Source: Planctomycetaceae bacterium (GTDB lineage: Bacteria; Planctomycetota; Planctomycetia; Planctomycetales; Planctomycetaceae). From it: a stretch of DNA of 64,000 bases. This document shows, in pieces, positions 34,714-44,181 of the stretch. The first letter of the stretch is position 1. The number at the start of each line of letters is the position of its first letter. The stretch is taken from NCBI GenBank assembly GCA_020638955.1, contig JACKHO010000002.1, forward strand, positions 868,001-932,000, in the 5' to 3' direction. A model generated the notes under the pieces. The model saw only the letters and a program-made list of their open reading frames with translations, had not been told where the DNA came from and did no database searches. The position numbers were made by a program, and so were the translations under genes.

Positions 34714-35970
34714 ATGCGATTTCACGCCGCACTGACTCGCACGGCTCTTTCTCGCCGCACCTTTCTCCGGGCTTCGGGCGTTGCTCTGGCACTTCCGCTG
34801 CTGGATGCCATGCAGCCAACACTCGCAGATGACTCTTTGGAGCTGCCGCGCCGCATGGTGTGCATTGAAACCAACATGGGCATTCTGCCCCGCTACTTCT
34901 TCCCGGAAGGGGCCGGACGCGACTACATAGCCAGCCCTTATCTGGAACGACTGGCGGCACACCGCAACCAGCTTACGGTGTTCTCCGGCGTGAGTCTGCC
35001 CGGAGTGACGGGCGGACATGCTGCCCAGAAATGTTTTCTGACCGGAACACCGCATCCTGAACGGGGCGGATTTCGGAACGGAGTTTCACTCGACCAACTC
35101 GCCGCTGAGCACGTGGGAAACGCCACTCGATTTCCTTCCCTCGTGTTGGCCATCACGAACGAAAACGCCACGCTCAGCTACACACGGAGTGGGGCTCCCA
35201 TTCCTTCGGAGCAGAGTCCCCGCAAGCTGTTCGAGAAACTGTTCGTACAGGGCCGCCCTGATGAAGTGGAAGCCCGAGTGGAAGCCTTGCGACAGGGACG
35301 CAGCACGCTCGATTTCGTGGCCGATCAGTCTCGTCGACTCAACAAGCAGCTTTCTGCGGCCGATCAGCATCGCCTCGACCAGTACCAGAATGCGGTTCGT
35401 GAACTCGAGCAACGTCTGCACGCGGCGCAGGAATGGGAGTATCGCCCCAAGCCACAAGTCGAGGCCAAAGCCCCAGAGGAGAACAATGATCCCCGACAAT
35501 TCGTCGAACGATCCCGCATGATTTTCGACGTCATGAAGCTCGCACTCGAAACCGACTCGACCCGCATTATTTCATTGTTCATCGACACCACAGTCATTCA
35601 CAACATTACGCACCACGGCAATCGTCCCGAAGTATTGGCGGAGCTGCGCGGGCACGAGGAGCGTCAGTTTGATGCACTCAACGGATTCCTCACGGAACTC
35701 AGTGAATCAAAAGAGCGGAATGAATCACTGCTCGACCGCACGATGGTGCTGTATGGAACCTGCATGGGGAGTGCGAATTCTCACTCGAACGTGAATCTGC
35801 CCGCTCTGCTCGCAGGCGGTGGCTTCCGACATGGCCAACACCTGGCGTTCGACACGGAGCACAACTATCCGCTGTCGAATTTGTACGTGTCCATGCTGCA
35901 GCGACTCGGTATGGAAGTTGGCGAATTTTCCTCGGGCAAGGGGACCATGCGAGGTCTCGATTTCGCGTAA
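34714..35970 (+). CDS. DUF1552 protein (Tat-exported)
   Basis: A 418-residue protein. The N-terminus has a Tat signal, SRRTFLRASGVALALPLLDAM, followed by RRMVCIETNMGILPRYFFPE. The GVTGGHAAQKCFLTG segment, FIDTTVIHNITHHGNRPEV and the end with HLAFDTEHNYPLSNLYVSML are all DUF1552 marks. The family has an alkaline-phosphatase-like core in structure predictions; activity is unknown. It is preceded 45 bases upstream by the PPC protein and followed 51 bases later by the DUF1592-type cytochrome, its usual partner. Confidence 0.9.
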   Translation: MRFHAALTRTALSRRTFLRASGVALALPLLDAMQPTLADDSLELPRRMVCIETNMGILPRYFFPEGAGRDYIASPYLERLAAHRNQLTVFSGVSLPGVTGGHAAQKCFLTGTPHPERGGFRNGVSLDQLAAEHVGNATRFPSLVLAITNENATLSYTRSGAPIPSEQSPRKLFEKLFVQGRPDEVEARVEALRQGRSTLDFVADQSRRLNKQLSAADQHRLDQYQNAVRELEQRLHAAQEWEYRPKPQVEAKAPEENNDPRQFVERSRMIFDVMKLALETDSTRIISLFIDTTVIHNITHHGNRPEVLAELRGHEERQFDALNGFLTELSESKERNESLLDRTMVLYGTCMGSANSHSNVNLPALLAGGGFRHGQHLAFDTEHNYPLSNLYVSMLQRLGMEVGEFSSGKGTMRGLDFA

Positions 35971-36021
35971 GAGTCATCGCGTCCCGACGTTCCTCGCCCG
36001 CATTAATCCCGAGTCGTTTCC

Positions 36022-39000
36022 ATGCTTCGTAAATCTCAAGTCCTCACGGTTATTCTGTTTCTTATTTCGGGTACGGTCTGGGGAGCCGATCAGCAAATTG
36101 ACAAGTTCCTCACACAATTCTGCGTTGATTGTCACTCAGGAGAAAGTGCCCCGACTGGTTTCGATTTAACCAAGACTTCGCACGACTTGAAACAGCCCGA
36201 TGTGCTGCGGCAGTGGGTCAAACTGCATGATCAGGTTGCGGCAAATCACATGCCGCCGAAAGAAGCCGACCAGCCGACGCGTGCTGAGCGCGACACCTTC
36301 CTCGATTCGCTCGATCAAACACTTGTTGCGGCTGAACAGCAACTCGCACAAACACAGCCGCGTCTGCGTCGGCTCACACGCACCGAATATGAAAACACCA
36401 TTCGCGATTTGTTCGACATGCCCGGGATTGCACTTTCCGGGAATCTGCCAGCTGATGGGGAATCGCACGGATTCGACAAGGTGCCGGAAGCACTCGACAT
36501 TTCCCACGTGAATATCGCGAAATACCTTGAGGCCGCTGACCATGTCTTGGACTATGCCATAGCCACCCGACCGGAGCCTCCGGCCATTTCCACGCGCCGC
36601 ATTTCGCTGGTGAACCGGGGCGGCTTTGTGGCACACATTGTCATGAATGGTGATGGTGTGCTGCTGAAAAATGGACAGCCAGATCCCGACTTCCCGCCCG
36701 CTGGTGAGCAGAACCATTTGGATCAGGGGGCGCATGAACGGTGGGGCTCCTTCGATAACGGTGCGAGCGTGGGTTTGTTCCGTCATGAAGACGAATCAGT
36801 CAGTCCGTATTTCATTGAACATGTCACCATTTATCCGGCCCGCTACAGGGTGCGAACCTCACTCTGGAGTTTTGGGTGGGATCAGGGAACGGTGCTTCCC
36901 GGTCGCGGCACCGAGGCGGCGCGGCTGTCAGTAGTGCAACTGACGGGTGATGGTCGCGGCGGACAGCATCCCAGTTATGTGCTGGGCTACTTCAATGCAC
37001 CTGTCGGAAAGCCGCTCGAACATGAAGTGGTGGTCTGGCTGAATCACAACGAGCTCATTGGCTTTAACACCGCTTCGCTGGCACCGGCGGCGAACTACTA
37101 CAAGAAGAAGCGCGCGATGGAATTTACCGGGCCGGGAATTGTCGTGGACTGGCTCGACATTGAAGGCCCGCTGTATGACGAGTGGCCGCCAGCCAGTCAC
37201 AAACTGCTGTTTGGTAACATGCCGCTCGTCGAGTTCAAGCAGGAAGAACATCCCGGCGTAACGCCCCCCGACCATAAGCGTCCACGCCAACTCGGTGCAG
37301 GCATGAATCGGCCTGACCCTGAACCCGGCATTTGGACGGTTCACAGCGAAGACCCTCTTGCTGATGCCAACCGGCTGCTGGCAAACGCCCTGCCGAAGCT
37401 GTTTCGGCGCCGGGTTTCCGAAGCAGTACGTCAGCAGTATGTTGACATAGTGCAGGCACGACTCGATGCGGGAGACTGCTTCGAACTCGCCATGCGGATG
37501 GCTTACCGTAGTGCGATGGTGTCGCTGGACTTTCTTTACCACGTTGATGATTCAGTACCTGCCGAGCCAGCCGCGAAGCCCGATGACTATGCTCTCGCCT
37601 GCCGACTCTCGTACTTCCTCTGGAACTCGGCCCCTGATGAACGGCTTGTGCAACTCGCTGCATCTGGGGAACTGCGACGTCCCGAAGTGCTGCATGCGGA
37701 GGTGGAAAGGATGCTAAAGCATCCTCACGCGAAACGGTTCGTCGACGATTTTCTGGGACAGTGGCTGAAGCTGTATGACATTGCCGCGACGGACCCCGAC
37801 AAGAAATTGTACCCTGAATTCAGCCCGTATCTGCAGGACTGTATGGTGGCCGAAACGCGGGCGTATTTCCAGGAGCTTTTGGAGCAGGACCTCGACGTTA
37901 GCCATTTGCTGAAGTCCGATTTCCTCATGCTGAACCAGAAGCTCGCCACGCATTATGGAATTCCTGACGTGACGGGAACGCAGGTCAGGCGTGTACCACT
38001 GCCAGCGGAATGTCCGCGCGGCGGGCTAGTGACCCAGGCGTCGATTCTGAAGATTACGGCGAATGGCACGACGACCAGCCCCGTCCCGCGCGGGGCCTTC
38101 GTACTCGACCGCCTGCTCGGCCAGCCGCCTGAGCCACCGCCGTCGAACGTGTCGGCCATTGAACCCGACGTTCAGGGGGCCACGACCATTCGGGACCAGT
38201 TGGCAAAACATCGAGACAATGCGCTGTGTGCTTCGTGTCATCAGAAAATTGATCCGCCCGGATTTGCCCTCGAAGCGTTTGACGTCATTGGAGGATTCCG
38301 CACGCGCTACCGCTCCATTGGTGAAGGTGATCCCGCCGAGCGTGGAGCCATTGACCCGTTCATTGGCATTGGCTTCCGCCTGGGCAAGGACGTCGATGCC
38401 AGCGGCGAATTGCCTGATGGTCAGACATTTGCGAACGTTCAGGAATTCCAAAACATTGCCACAACAAATTCGCGACCACTGCTAGAGAATTTGGCCCAAC
38501 GTTTCATCGTGTACTCGACAGGCCAGACGGTACGCTTCAGCGACCGCCCGGCCCTGGCGTCTATTGTCGACCGAACGCTAGCCCAGAACGGTGGCGTGCG
38601 GACGCTGCTCCATGAAGTCATCGGCAGTCCACTGTTCACCGGTGGTCTCGACACCGCCATCTATGAAAAGCATGATGCGGACACCCCAACGATCACAGGA
38701 AACAATATTGATGACCAGCGCATGCTGATGACAGCCACACTCGCCGCTGTCACTTCTCCGGCACTACGATCTCTTGCTGAGGAACAACCGGCCTCACCTG
38801 CACCCGACTACACCTACGATGACGAACACAGTTTGACCGTTCGAGTGGCGGGGTTGTTCATGCCTGAACGTGCCGAAGCGTTCCGCGAACTCATCCAGCG
38901 GTTTCCGGACGTTGAATTGAAATCCCTCGATGCGGCCACAGCCGAGGCGACCATTCAGTACGCCGCCGAGAGTGGTACGTTCAAGAATGCCAACTCCGAC

Positions 39001-39312
39001 CAAGTCATTGAGCGACTCAATAACATGGTCCGCCAGGTCTCCACAGGGCTCTTCTCCGTGAAGCCAGTGGGCGAACTTCCTCACGACCAGCTTCAGCAAG
39101 TCGAGTTCGACATCATCGGACTGGACTGCAAAGCCTGCTCACTGGCGGTGCATGACATTCTGCTGCGAAACAATGGCGTTATCCATGCCACCGCCAGCTT
39201 CCAAGACGGCAAAGCGATTGCCTGGATTGATCCTGCTCAAACCAACCACGCCGAACTCGTCACGGCGCTGAAGAAATCGAATGTGACGCTGAAGGAAATG
39301 GCCGGGGAGTAG
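36022..39312 (+). CDS. DUF1587/1592/1588/1585 cytochrome-type protein with C-terminal HMA-like domains
   Basis: A 1096-residue protein with a signal peptide (about 1-21). A haem motif CVDCH lies at 34-38. The planctomycete set follows: DUF1587 (about 116-180, RLTRTEYENTIRDLF), a long beta-rich insertion, DUF1595 (near 440-500), DUF1592 (near 523, LSYFLWNSAPDERL), DUF1588 (near 655, GGLVTQASILKITANGT), and DUF1585 (near 800, QRFIVYSTG). A second haem motif CASCH lies near 736. The last 170 residues carry two HMA-like folds; the second has the metal motif DCKAC near 1034 (GLDCKACSLAVHDILL). The fusion suggests delivery or sensing of copper or another thiophilic metal. The partner DUF1552 gene is directly upstream. 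Confidence 0.9.
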   Translation: MLRKSQVLTVILFLISGTVWGADQQIDKFLTQFCVDCHSGESAPTGFDLTKTSHDLKQPDVLRQWVKLHDQVAANHMPPKEADQPTRAERDTFLDSLDQTLVAAEQQLAQTQPRLRRLTRTEYENTIRDLFDMPGIALSGNLPADGESHGFDKVPEALDISHVNIAKYLEAADHVLDYAIATRPEPPAISTRRISLVNRGGFVAHIVMNGDGVLLKNGQPDPDFPPAGEQNHLDQGAHERWGSFDNGASVGLFRHEDESVSPYFIEHVTIYPARYRVRTSLWSFGWDQGTVLPGRGTEAARLSVVQLTGDGRGGQHPSYVLGYFNAPVGKPLEHEVVVWLNHNELIGFNTASLAPAANYYKKKRAMEFTGPGIVVDWLDIEGPLYDEWPPASHKLLFGNMPLVEFKQEEHPGVTPPDHKRPRQLGAGMNRPDPEPGIWTVHSEDPLADANRLLANALPKLFRRRVSEAVRQQYVDIVQARLDAGDCFELAMRMAYRSAMVSLDFLYHVDDSVPAEPAAKPDDYALACRLSYFLWNSAPDERLVQLAASGELRRPEVLHAEVERMLKHPHAKRFVDDFLGQWLKLYDIAATDPDKKLYPEFSPYLQDCMVAETRAYFQELLEQDLDVSHLLKSDFLMLNQKLATHYGIPDVTGTQVRRVPLPAECPRGGLVTQASILKITANGTTTSPVPRGAFVLDRLLGQPPEPPPSNVSAIEPDVQGATTIRDQLAKHRDNALCASCHQKIDPPGFALEAFDVIGGFRTRYRSIGEGDPAERGAIDPFIGIGFRLGKDVDASGELPDGQTFANVQEFQNIATTNSRPLLENLAQRFIVYSTGQTVRFSDRPALASIVDRTLAQNGGVRTLLHEVIGSPLFTGGLDTAIYEKHDADTPTITGNNIDDQRMLMTATLAAVTSPALRSLAEEQPASPAPDYTYDDEHSLTVRVAGLFMPERAEAFRELIQRFPDVELKSLDAATAEATIQYAAESGTFKNANSDQVIERLNNMVRQVSTGLFSVKPVGELPHDQLQQVEFDIIGLDCKACSLAVHDILLRNNGVIHATASFQDGKAIAWIDPAQTNHAELVTALKKSNVTLKEMAGE

Positions 39313-39361
39313 TTGAGCAATTATTGCGAACTGCCGGATTATCGACCGGTACCACTCGTGG

Positions 39362-39796
39362 TTAGTCACTGTTATTCCAGATCATCACGACCTTCGACGC
39401 TGGGTCAGAATTGTAGCAGCAGGGAAAGCACGGCATTCCGTCTACGACCTTCAAATGAACCCATGCCTCCACCGATTCGCGAAGTAAATCGCGGTCAACT
39501 GTGAGCATCGAGTAATCCAATGAAGCAAGGCACTGGTCAATGAACAAAGCGTCTTCTTCATCAAGTCCGCTATGACAATGTCCACCATACTTCGGTCCAG
39601 TGCAGAAGTACGCGTACAGTTCTTCGCAGACTTGAGTCGACTGCCCGGCAGGGACGAGGAATCCTTCTAACGATCGCTGGTAACATGACAGGCCCCCACA
39701 TTGGTGATCGTATTCCACACCGGACTCATGGGCGACGATGAAGTACACACCCGCAAGCTCGTCAAGATCGACACTTATTTTTTGAATGGATGACAT
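39362..39796 (-). CDS. DUF6210-like protein
   Basis: A 144-residue protein with ELAGVYFIVAHESGVEYDHQ followed by a Cys/His-rich middle (CGGLSCYQRSLEGF, CTGPKYGGHCHSGL), then EDALFIDQCLASLDYSMLTV and a C-terminal EAWVHLKV. This matches what I know of DUF6210, a small family of unknown function with toxin/immunity-like distribution. No signal peptide. It lies alone on the minus strand between the DUF1592-type gene and the beta-helix gene. The ATG at 39796 is the first start. Confidence 0.6.
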   Translation of the reverse strand: MSSIQKISVDLDELAGVYFIVAHESGVEYDHQCGGLSCYQRSLEGFLVPAGQSTQVCEELYAYFCTGPKYGGHCHSGLDEEDALFIDQCLASLDYSMLTVDRDLLRESVEAWVHLKVVDGMPCFPCCYNSDPASKVVMIWNNSD

Positions 39797-39882
39797 GTTT
39801 GTGGTGCCACATCGTCAGGCAGTTGGCCTTGCTCCCCGAATAATACGTCACATGTCACAAACTGTGGTAATCCAAGAACCAC

Positions 39883-41622
39883 TTATTCACTCTCCGCCTT
39901 CACAACATTCTCCGCCACCACGCCGGATGGGCCATCGATGGTTACGACTTCAACTTTGGCATCAGCCGAAATTGCGGTGTTGCCGAACACGTTGGGGGCT
40001 GTTGTTGGCTGTTTAATGTCGAAGGCGGTGCGGTGGAAGTTGGACACGGTGTTGCCGCTGGCGTTGACCGAGGCACCGGTCGCCTGCAGGGCGTGTCGCC
40101 AACTGGTGACCTGATTATTCGTCATGGTCACTGTTGAATTGGGGAGTCCCCAAATGGCGAAATTGGGTGGGCCAACTTTGCGAAGTGACGTTCCGTCAAA
40201 ATGATTGCCGGTCGCCTCGACGGTACCAGCTACTCGAATTCCTGCGACGCCACCACCTCGAATGGTGTTGTTATTGAACGTGGCCGTGGCCCCTTCAAAC
40301 ACCATGACAATGGGAGGAAGTCCCCCCTCGCGCGCGAGTTCGTTGCCGGAGACTGTTACCGTCCAGCCGGAGTGAATGCCAATGGCAACCTGGGCGTTGT
40401 CAATGACGCGATTATTCACCACCAGCGAAACGCCGTGTTCACAGTCATCGAAGCCAATGCCGGTAGCTCCGTTGTGATGACAGTAGTTGCCAATAATGGT
40501 GGTTTGGGCGTCTTCTGTCTGAGCAATTCCAGCCTTGCCGTTTTCGTAGCATTCATTCCCTTTAATGAGTGGCTGAGCCCCGCCGCGACTGGCGACCCCG
40601 GCCAGTTTGTTGCGGTAGCAGGTGTTTCCAATAATGACGGGACGCGCTTCCCCCTGACAGCCAATCCCCGCCATGGCGTTGTCATAGCATCGATTGTTTC
40701 GAATGGTCGGTGCGGAATTCTCATCGGCCCCAATGCCGGACATGTCATTGTTGTAGCACTCGTTGTTCTCGATGAGTGGTTCGGTGTCTTCGTAGGTCCG
40801 CACCCCAATTCCCGCGCGACGATTTCCGTAGCACTTGTTTTCCCGGACAATTGCCTTGGAATGCTCGCTGATACCCACCCCTGCGCGAATGTTTCCGTAA
40901 CAAATGTTGCGAATGACCAGTGCACTGGCGTCTTCATGACCGACACCAGCGTAGAAGTTTTCGAAGCAAATGTTTTCCTCAATGACGGGCGTCGACTTTC
41001 GCATGGCACCAATGCCACCGCCCATGTTGCGGTAGGCAATGTTGCGGTAAATGTGCGGCGTTCCCGACTTCCCTTCGGCCCCGGAAACGGCAATGCCGGT
41101 GTATCCAATATGGTGGACAATGTTGTGCACCACCGTGCAGCGGGTAATTCCGTCGGCGGCAATGCCGGGTGTGCCGGGAGCCCCAATTTCTTCGTGCGGC
41201 TGCTCGTTCCCCTGCGTGGCATAGTGCTTGTTCCACTTTTCTTCGTCGTATGTGCCGACGCCGGTGACGGTGAATCCGTCGAGGATGGAATCTTCCGCCA
41301 TACTCACGCCTGCTCCCTCGGCTCCTGCGAAATCACAATCGAGAATGGTCGCTTCGGCTCGTGCCAATCCCAGCTGGCCTTTGGAATCATCCCCCGCACT
41401 GCGAAGTGTGACTCCCGGTTTCAGCGTAATGCGTTCCTTGTACGTCCCCGCGGCAACCAGCACGACATCACCGAACGCAGCGGCGTCAACCGCGGCCTGA
41501 ATGGTTCGCTGATCGCCCGGCACGTTAATCGTGGCTGCCGTGACAGCTCCTCCCATGAGCAAGGCGGAAATCACAGCAAGGGAGAGGGGGAGAGAAAGCA
41601 ATGAGGTGGAAGGTGAGCGCAT
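39883..41622 (-). CDS. Exported right-handed beta-helix protein with a cysteine ladder
   Basis: A 579-residue protein with a signal peptide (about 1-30). The start of the mature part, TINVPGDQRTIQAAVDAAAF, then GDVVLVAAGTYKE, is typical of pectate-lyase/pectinesterase-like helices. From residue 160 to about 400 it has regular rungs of about 23 residues with the motif N-x-C-Y-x-N-x-x-AG-(I/V)-G. Cys lies at 219, 241, 264, 289, 312, 335, 358 and 381, one per turn, and should form a ladder inside the helix. No catalytic residues were identified. A carbohydrate-binding or epimerase-like role (NosD/AlgG type) is possible. The ATG at 41622 is chosen for the signal peptide; the upstream open frame lacks it. 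Confidence 0.85.
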   Translation of the reverse strand: MRSPSTSLLSLPLSLAVISALLMGGAVTAATINVPGDQRTIQAAVDAAAFGDVVLVAAGTYKERITLKPGVTLRSAGDDSKGQLGLARAEATILDCDFAGAEGAGVSMAEDSILDGFTVTGVGTYDEEKWNKHYATQGNEQPHEEIGAPGTPGIAADGITRCTVVHNIVHHIGYTGIAVSGAEGKSGTPHIYRNIAYRNMGGGIGAMRKSTPVIEENICFENFYAGVGHEDASALVIRNICYGNIRAGVGISEHSKAIVRENKCYGNRRAGIGVRTYEDTEPLIENNECYNNDMSGIGADENSAPTIRNNRCYDNAMAGIGCQGEARPVIIGNTCYRNKLAGVASRGGAQPLIKGNECYENGKAGIAQTEDAQTTIIGNYCHHNGATGIGFDDCEHGVSLVVNNRVIDNAQVAIGIHSGWTVTVSGNELAREGGLPPIVMVFEGATATFNNNTIRGGGVAGIRVAGTVEATGNHFDGTSLRKVGPPNFAIWGLPNSTVTMTNNQVTSWRHALQATGASVNASGNTVSNFHRTAFDIKQPTTAPNVFGNTAISADAKVEVVTIDGPSGVVAENVVKAESE

Positions 41623-41722
41623 GGCGGGAACTCCAGGTGGGCACGGCAAAGTTGCCAATGCAATCATACCATCAGAATCTCGGCGAGAGGAACTGTGAGG
41701 AGGACGTCGACGATGATTGCCA

Positions 41723-42052
41723 CTATACAGCCAGTAACCTGCTGATCCACATTCCAATACCGAACCATGTGCCCAGCGAGAAAACAAAGGCAACTCCCGT
41801 CAGCGCATTCGGACTGGCAAGAAACATGGATATCCCAGACAGCAGCACGAGGGTTAACGGGATGCCTTGGAGCGGCAATTCGAAAGTCATCGGAATTGGG
41901 CCAAGGAAGACAGCTGCCTCCGGCGATACGTATGAAGTCGCGGTCTGACGAGCAAAGAGGCTGAGCACCACGAGGACAACGTAGATCAAACCGAAACGCT
42001 TCCAGGCGGCAGCAGCCTGTTCTCTGATGTCGTCATTTTTCGTTTCGTTCAT
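41723..42052 (-). CDS. Small membrane protein
   Basis: A 109-residue protein with two or three membrane helices: about 21-38 (FGLIYVVLVVLSLFA), 45-75 and 85-105 (VAFVFSLGTWFGIGMW). No family was recognised. The ATG at 42052 overlaps the end of the upstream membrane protein gene by 20 bases, so the two form a unit. A start nine codons earlier is open but has no supporting site. Confidence 0.6.
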   Translation of the reverse strand: MNETKNDDIREQAAAAWKRFGLIYVVLVVLSLFARQTATSYVSPEAAVFLGPIPMTFELPLQGIPLTLVLLSGISMFLASPNALTGVAFVFSLGTWFGIGMWISRLLAV

Positions 42053-42509
42053 GACTGTCTCGCCCTCCCATACGGTCATTCAAGCGATTCAGGCCCGACC
42101 TCAGTTCAGCGAGATTCTGTCCCACAATGACGCCCGTGACACTCCCGATACAAATCGCGAAGGGATGGAACTCCCACCACATGCCGAAGAAAATTGCTTC
42201 CACTCTGTCCGAGGGAGTCATCGACGACACCGGGAACAGAAACCAGCCAACGACTAATCCGAAAGTGCCGACGACCAACACATCCCGAAATCGTGCCGGC
42301 TCGACTGCGCCGAATGACAAGACGACAGCCAGGCAGGCTATGGAACAGAGCGCCATTGGTTGCTCTGTCGTTGGGTGCGAGGCGGCGTCAGATCGCCAGA
42401 CGAAATAGAAACTCGCTGCGATTATCGCATAGACACACACGGACGCCGCGCCAAGCAACACAACTCGTCGCAGCACATGCCCTCTGTCGGCATTGTCAGA
42501 TCGGTCCAT
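42033..42509 (-). CDS. Membrane protein of unknown function
   Basis: A 158-residue protein with four membrane helices: about 14-36, 51-67, 74-93 and 107-131. The C-terminus is charged (RSGLNRLNDRMGGRDSHERNEK) and cytoplasmic. No family is recognised. It is the first gene of a two-gene unit with the overlapping 109-residue protein. The start at 42509 is an ATG shortly after the PQQ-like gene's stop. Confidence 0.65.
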   Translation of the reverse strand: MDRSDNADRGHVLRRVVLLGAASVCVYAIIAASFYFVWRSDAASHPTTEQPMALCSIACLAVVLSFGAVEPARFRDVLVVGTFGLVVGWFLFPVSSMTPSDRVEAIFFGMWWEFHPFAICIGSVTGVIVGQNLAELRSGLNRLNDRMGGRDSHERNEK

Positions 42510-42551
42510 TTGCGTCTTCCAGCCGGGCCATTTTCACCTATGCAATGGACA

Positions 42552-43904
42552 TCACTCACCCAGGCAATACAAGAACCGATCGGACCGAATCAGCAGGCGG
42601 TTGCCAGAGACGGAGGGGCTGGCGTTGAACTGGCCACCTTCTTCAAGGTCGTTGGTGGCGATCAGTTCGAATTCGGGTTTGGCGGCGACGACGAAGGTGC
42701 GGCCGGAGCGGGTGAGATAGTAGACCCGGCCATTCGCCAGAATGGATGACGCATACACCTGTCCGGAGCGGTTCATGCGTTCTTCGTAAACGAGTTCGCC
42801 GGTCTTCGCTTCCGCACAGTAGGCAATGCCAATGTTCTCGTGCATCCAGTAAAGGTATCCTTCCTGGAATACTGGCGAGGTGACGTTCGAACCTTTCTGG
42901 CTGGTCCAGAGGCGATGTGTTGAGGTGACATCTCCCCGACCGCCGGTCTTGACTGCGAGCCCCGCCACGCCGGAACGACCACCGAGTACGTAAACAATGC
43001 CCGCATCAGACACAATACTTGGGACCATGTACCACGTGATGTCGGTATCGCACGACCAGAGTTGTTCGCCCGACGTGGGATTGAATCCCAGCACTTTTCC
43101 ATGAACGGCGATGACGAGTTCTTCGTCACCTGATGGCGTGGCGACGACAACTGGCGTATTCCATGATTCTTTGATGCCGCCTGCCCGCCAGCGTTCGTCG
43201 CCGGTTTTGCGGTCGAGGGCGATAAGTGATTCGCTTTCGACGCTGGCATTCACAAAGACCAAGTCCTCGTAAAACACGGGAGAGGCTGCCGTTCCCCATC
43301 CGTGAGTTCCGCTGCCGACGTCGTGCTGCCATTGCTGCTCGCCGTCATGACTAAACGCGTACACGCCCGACTTCCCGAAAAAGACACACACGCCATTCTC
43401 GTCAGACGCGACGGTGTTAGCCGCGAATCCGTGATCGCGAATGTTTTCTTCTTCCGGCTGTCTGGCGGCGACTTCTTTGTCCCAGAGTATGGTTCCCGAC
43501 TCACGGTCGAGGCACACCAAATGCCGCGTCAGGTCGCTCAAGTTTCCTCGATCTTCCCCTGGCACGAGATAGCCGGTGTAGCTTGTCACGTAAATGTGGT
43601 CATCCCACACTACGGCACTCGACGAACCACCGCCGGGCAGTTTTGTTTTCCAGACAACGTTCTTTGTTTCTGAACCTCCGTCGCTCCATTCAACTGGCAA
43701 TCCTGTCGAGGCGCTGTGACCATTTCCCTCCGGTCCGCGAAAGCGTGGCCAGTCGGTTTCGCGAACTGATCGCACGGCAACTTCACTGGTGCCAGTGGAA
43801 TTTGGTGACTGCGAGCCAGTTTGATCGGACTGAGCCGTACACGCCGCCGGAATGAGTGCAAGGAGACTCAAGAGTAAGAAACCACTGAGGCTGACGTTTC
43901 GCAT
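42552..43904 (-). CDS. Exported PQQ-like beta-propeller protein
   Basis: A 450-residue protein with a signal peptide (about 1-24, FLLLSLLALIPAACTAQ). WPRFRGPEGNGHS is the standard entry motif of planctomycete quinoprotein-like propellers. The repeated blade pattern includes VWKTKLPGGGSSSAVVWDDH, LVCLDRESGTILWDKEV, YAFSHDGEQQWQHDVGSG and LIALDRKTGDERWRAGG. Members need not bind PQQ; many are scaffolds like BamB. The PAAC site is close to a lipobox, so membrane anchoring is possible. The ATG at 43904 is selected for the signal peptide. The 40 extra codons upstream include the translated hairpin copy B. Confidence 0.88.
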   Translation of the reverse strand: MRNVSLSGFLLLSLLALIPAACTAQSDQTGSQSPNSTGTSEVAVRSVRETDWPRFRGPEGNGHSASTGLPVEWSDGGSETKNVVWKTKLPGGGSSSAVVWDDHIYVTSYTGYLVPGEDRGNLSDLTRHLVCLDRESGTILWDKEVAARQPEEENIRDHGFAANTVASDENGVCVFFGKSGVYAFSHDGEQQWQHDVGSGTHGWGTAASPVFYEDLVFVNASVESESLIALDRKTGDERWRAGGIKESWNTPVVVATPSGDEELVIAVHGKVLGFNPTSGEQLWSCDTDITWYMVPSIVSDAGIVYVLGGRSGVAGLAVKTGGRGDVTSTHRLWTSQKGSNVTSPVFQEGYLYWMHENIGIAYCAEAKTGELVYEERMNRSGQVYASSILANGRVYYLTRSGRTFVVAAKPEFELIATNDLEEGGQFNASPSVSGNRLLIRSDRFLYCLGE

Positions 43905-43940
43905 GGCAAATTTCCAGTCAATAAGATTTGAGCGGCGGAA

Positions 43941-43965
43941 CACAGAAAGGAATGTCTGTGCCACC
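43941..43965 (+). repeat. Dispersed GGAA-loop hairpin, copy B
   Basis: CACAGAAA, GGAA, TGTCTGTG, followed by CCACC; one mismatch in the stem relative to copy A. It lies in the gap between the PQQ-like gene and ispH, close to both promoters. Confidence 0.6.
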
Positions 43966-44181
43966 GGCTTTGGATCAAGCTTTACACACGGCTGAGTATA
44001 TTCCCTCGGTGCGAAGCATCTCAATTCGACCCATTAAAGAGATTGTCTCCGAGCGGTACACCAATTCTGGTTTTCGAGGCAACTATTTCGCGGTTGGGAA
44101 TAGCGAACGCGGGTACGATGTCTAGAATTCCGAAGGCTGTGAGGTCTTTCCTCCCCAGAAGTGAACTTCAAAGGAACTGAT

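Noticed and set aside
40201..41604. 467-codon open frame on the plus strand
   Set aside because: It is the mirror of the repetitive beta-helix gene. Stops are rare there only because of the regular codon pattern on the minus strand.
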